Positions 4,753 through 6,197 of a DNA stretch of 6,197 nucleotides are shown here, in pieces. The DNA lies in assembly GCA_947304085.1 (NCBI GenBank), contig CAMZAC010000042.1, positions 1 to 6,197 on the forward strand, given 5' to 3'. Each line of letters opens with the position of its first letter. Position 1 is the stretch's first letter. Source of the DNA: an uncultured Alphaproteobacteria bacterium (GTDB lineage Bacteria > Pseudomonadota > Alphaproteobacteria > Rs-D84). The notes beneath the pieces were generated by a model. That model did not search any database and was not told the DNA's origin. It saw only the letters and a program-made list of their open reading frames with translations. The translations under genes and the position numbers were made by a program.

Positions 4753-5883
4753 ATGTCTATTAAAGAAAAAGCAAAAGAATTAGTAGCGGGCGCAATGTTG
4801 ATGACCGCTGTCGCAACTACTGGTTGTGACGACAAGAAAGCTGAATCTGAAAAGAAACCAGTATCTGTTGTTGAAACGGTTAAAGAAAAACGTCAAGCTA
4901 CAGAACAAGATTATAAAGAATTTTGTGAGAGTACGGCCAATAAAGATAGAATTGTTGACTATGACCCAAAAAACAATACATGTCATGTGATAGAACGTGG
5001 CAATATGATTAAAAGTATAGACGTTTCGGATACTAGATTTGCATGGACTAGAGGCTGGTATTCTCATTACGCTGCCGAGTTGGGTTGTTATTCGAACTTG
5101 GCTGCAGTCAAGATGTCTGTTTTAGATGGGTATGGTATAACGGGTAACAAAGCTCGTATTCCTTGCTATGTTGTTGATGAAATTGCTGGTAATGTTGAAT
5201 ATGAAATGTTTCCGGTAGAGGTTTCTTTTACAAATAAATTGTTATCTATAGACGAATATATAGCAAAGGTTTGTAAAACAAACAATACTTGTAAATGCAG
5301 AAAAGGGAAAAATGGTAAAGAGTCATGTGAAATAGTGCACAAACAACCTTTTGTTGTTGACGGTAACGTAAAACATTATGAAGGTGTTTTTTCGTTAAAT
5401 GAGTTTATTGGGGATAAGGGCAATCAGTTTGATGTTGAGCTAAGAGAAGAGTATGATCGCATTGAAGATGATTGTTCTGCACTTTACCAGATAAGACGTT
5501 GTACGAATGATGCACGCAAGTTCTGTGTGAAGTATAGCGATGCAATTATTGTGAAGTTTGATGATCTTCGTTTTAGTGACGAAGAATATAAAAAGTGCGA
5601 AAATAAATGTAGCAAACTGCATAGCACACCATCTGTTAGTGCTGAAACCTTTGCATCTGAATATGGATTAGAGGGTGCCAATTGTGAATGTGAAATAACA
5701 GATGAAATGTACGATAACTGCAAAATAAAATGTGCAGATCAAGGTGGCAAACCAGTACAAACTCGTGAAAAATTTAATGGTAATTGCGAATGCAAAGAAT
5801 CAAAAGAGTCTGCAGCTTTGAAACAAGCGCAAGATAAAAAAATTGCTATGGTTCAAAGTATGGTTGCCGTCAGAGGTATGTAA
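4753..5883 (+). CDS. Cysteine-rich putative lipoprotein with tandem C-x3-C / C-x-C modules
   Basis: No named family is recognised. The N-terminus MSIKEKAKELVAGAMLMTAVATTGC has a basic start, a short hydrophobic stretch and ATTG-Cys25, a plausible but imperfect lipobox (Thr rather than Leu at -3), followed by DDKK. A lipid-anchored extracytoplasmic protein is likely. The 376 residues include 19 further cysteines from 58 to 347. Near the C-terminus two similar modules occur: DEEYKKCENKC (276-286) to NCEC (310-313), and DEMYDNCKIKC (317-327) to NCEC (344-347). A third, looser copy, DEYIAKVCKTNNTCKC (167-182), lies earlier. The last 27 residues are a Lys/Ala/Gln-rich helix without cysteine. The ATG has AAAGGA six bases upstream. 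The gene has its own promoter, ends in tandem TAA codons and is followed by a strong terminator, so it is probably monocistronic. An envelope or surface structural role is possible but unproven. Confidence 0.85.
   Translation: MSIKEKAKELVAGAMLMTAVATTGCDDKKAESEKKPVSVVETVKEKRQATEQDYKEFCESTANKDRIVDYDPKNNTCHVIERGNMIKSIDVSDTRFAWTRGWYSHYAAELGCYSNLAAVKMSVLDGYGITGNKARIPCYVVDEIAGNVEYEMFPVEVSFTNKLLSIDEYIAKVCKTNNTCKCRKGKNGKESCEIVHKQPFVVDGNVKHYEGVFSLNEFIGDKGNQFDVELREEYDRIEDDCSALYQIRRCTNDARKFCVKYSDAIIVKFDDLRFSDEEYKKCENKCSKLHSTPSVSAETFASEYGLEGANCECEITDEMYDNCKIKCADQGGKPVQTREKFNGNCECKESKESAALKQAQDKKIAMVQSMVAVRGM
5578..5797 (+). repeat. Two tandem cysteine modules encoded in the lipoprotein gene
   Basis: Codons 276-314 and 317-348 each encode D-E-x-Y-x-x-C-x3-C, a variable spacer, then N-C-E-C-(x)-E. 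The first unit is a few residues longer in its spacer. The DNA copies have diverged, so this is an old protein-level duplication and not a recent DNA repeat. Confidence 0.65.
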
Positions 5884-5901
5884 TAAAAATCATACATTAA
5901 T

Positions 5902-5930
5902 AAAACACCGCGTTCAGCGGTGTTTTTTTT
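5902..5930 (+). terminator. Strong rho-independent terminator after the lipoprotein gene
   Basis: A perfect 10-bp stem, AAAACACCGC (5902-5911) / GCGGTGTTTT (5917-5926), with loop GTTCA runs into eight T ending at 5930. It lies 18 bases after the stop codon. Confidence 0.92.
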
Positions 5931-5939
5931 AATAACCTA

Positions 5940-5969
5940 TTGATTTTATAGTGCGTTTTTTATTACAAT
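5940..5969 (+). promoter_or_regulatory. Promoter of the last, partial gene
   Basis: TTGATT (5940-5945) and TACAAT (5964-5969) are separated by 18 bases, placing the start near 5976, about 17 bases before the ATG at 5993. The leader holds AAAGGGA (5979-5985) as ribosome site. The promoter follows the preceding terminator by only nine bases. Confidence 0.55.
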
Positions 5970-5992
5970 ATTCAATGTAAAGGGAAAAAGAA

Positions 5993-6197
5993 ATGCGTAA
6001 ATATATAACGATGTTTTTGTGGTTGTGTGCAATTACACCAATGTCATCGTTTGCAAATTCTGCCAGAATAAATCAGTTGGTGGCGGAAAAACAAGTGAAA
6101 ATAGAACAGCTACAAAAATGTCGGGGAACAACAAAAAATCTAAAAATTGCTGGTTTATCTACTTTGGGTATAACTGCAGCAGGCGTTGTCGCAAATG
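5993..6197 (+). CDS. Exported protein, N-terminal part only
   Basis: The gene runs off the right edge; 68 codons and one base are visible. MRKYITMFLWLCAITPMSSFA is a clear Sec signal peptide: basic start, hydrophobic core and an S-F-A site for signal peptidase I before NSARIN. The mature part starts with a short helix rich in Lys, Gln and Glu (INQLVAEKQVKIEQLQKC, 26-43). It is followed by GTTKNLKIAGLSTLGITAAGVVAN (45-68), whose second half is a Gly/Ala-rich hydrophobic segment that may cross a membrane. From memory, a helix followed by a KIAG-STLG-T hydrophobic segment recurs in exported proteins of uncultured gut Alphaproteobacteria, but I cannot verify this here. AAAGGGA seven bases before the ATG supports the start. 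It has its own promoter after the upstream terminator, so it is not in the lipoprotein's operon. Function is unknown. Confidence 0.8.
   Translation, partial: MRKYITMFLWLCAITPMSSFANSARINQLVAEKQVKIEQLQKCRGTTKNLKIAGLSTLGITAAGVVAN

Noticed and set aside
1..6197. CRISPR array, insertion sequence or integrase attachment site at the tRNA
   Set aside because: No regularly spaced repeats, transposase or integrase motifs, or duplicated tRNA 3' end were seen in the window.

Overview
The window reads as part of a chromosome from an AT-rich, probably reduced-genome Alphaproteobacterium of the host- or gut-associated kind. The basis is an omega subunit that opens with MARV and carries a long acidic tail, poly-A/T-rich intergenic DNA, sigma70-like promoters, and exported cysteine-rich proteins of no named family. 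The placement is an inference from gene content and composition; no rRNA is present to settle it.

Layout: (1) 2-2020 (+), the 3' part of a large gene for an ABC1/UbiB-like kinase-fold protein with several degraded kinase landmarks and a long hydrophilic C-terminal extension. (2) 2022-2114, two hairpins lying between this gene and the convergent unit. (3) 2122-2615 (-), rpoZ (RNA polymerase omega) followed 19 bases later by tRNA-Ser(GGA), probably one transcript. (4) 2616-2695, a compact divergent promoter region. (5) 2696-3922 (+), mtaB, a tRNA methylthiotransferase gene split by an in-frame TAA with no frameshift. (6) 3925-4512 (+), a small membrane-anchored protein with ten cysteines, two bases after mtaB, then a terminator. 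(7) 4554-4752, a regulatory region with a nested palindrome and a promoter whose spacer is an 11-T tract. (8) 4753-5883 (+), a cysteine-rich putative lipoprotein with tandem C-x3-C/C-x-C modules, then a terminator. (9) 5993-6197 (+), the start of another exported protein, cut by the window end.

The housekeeping part (rpoZ, tRNA-Ser, mtaB) concerns transcription and decoding. The right-hand 2.3 kb encodes three successive exported or membrane-anchored proteins, the first two rich in even or paired cysteines, suggesting an oxidised extracytoplasmic location. No mobile element, CRISPR array or rRNA was seen. The strongest points for follow-up are the mtaB nonsense codon, the degraded UbiB-like protein, and the regulated-looking cysteine-rich lipoprotein.
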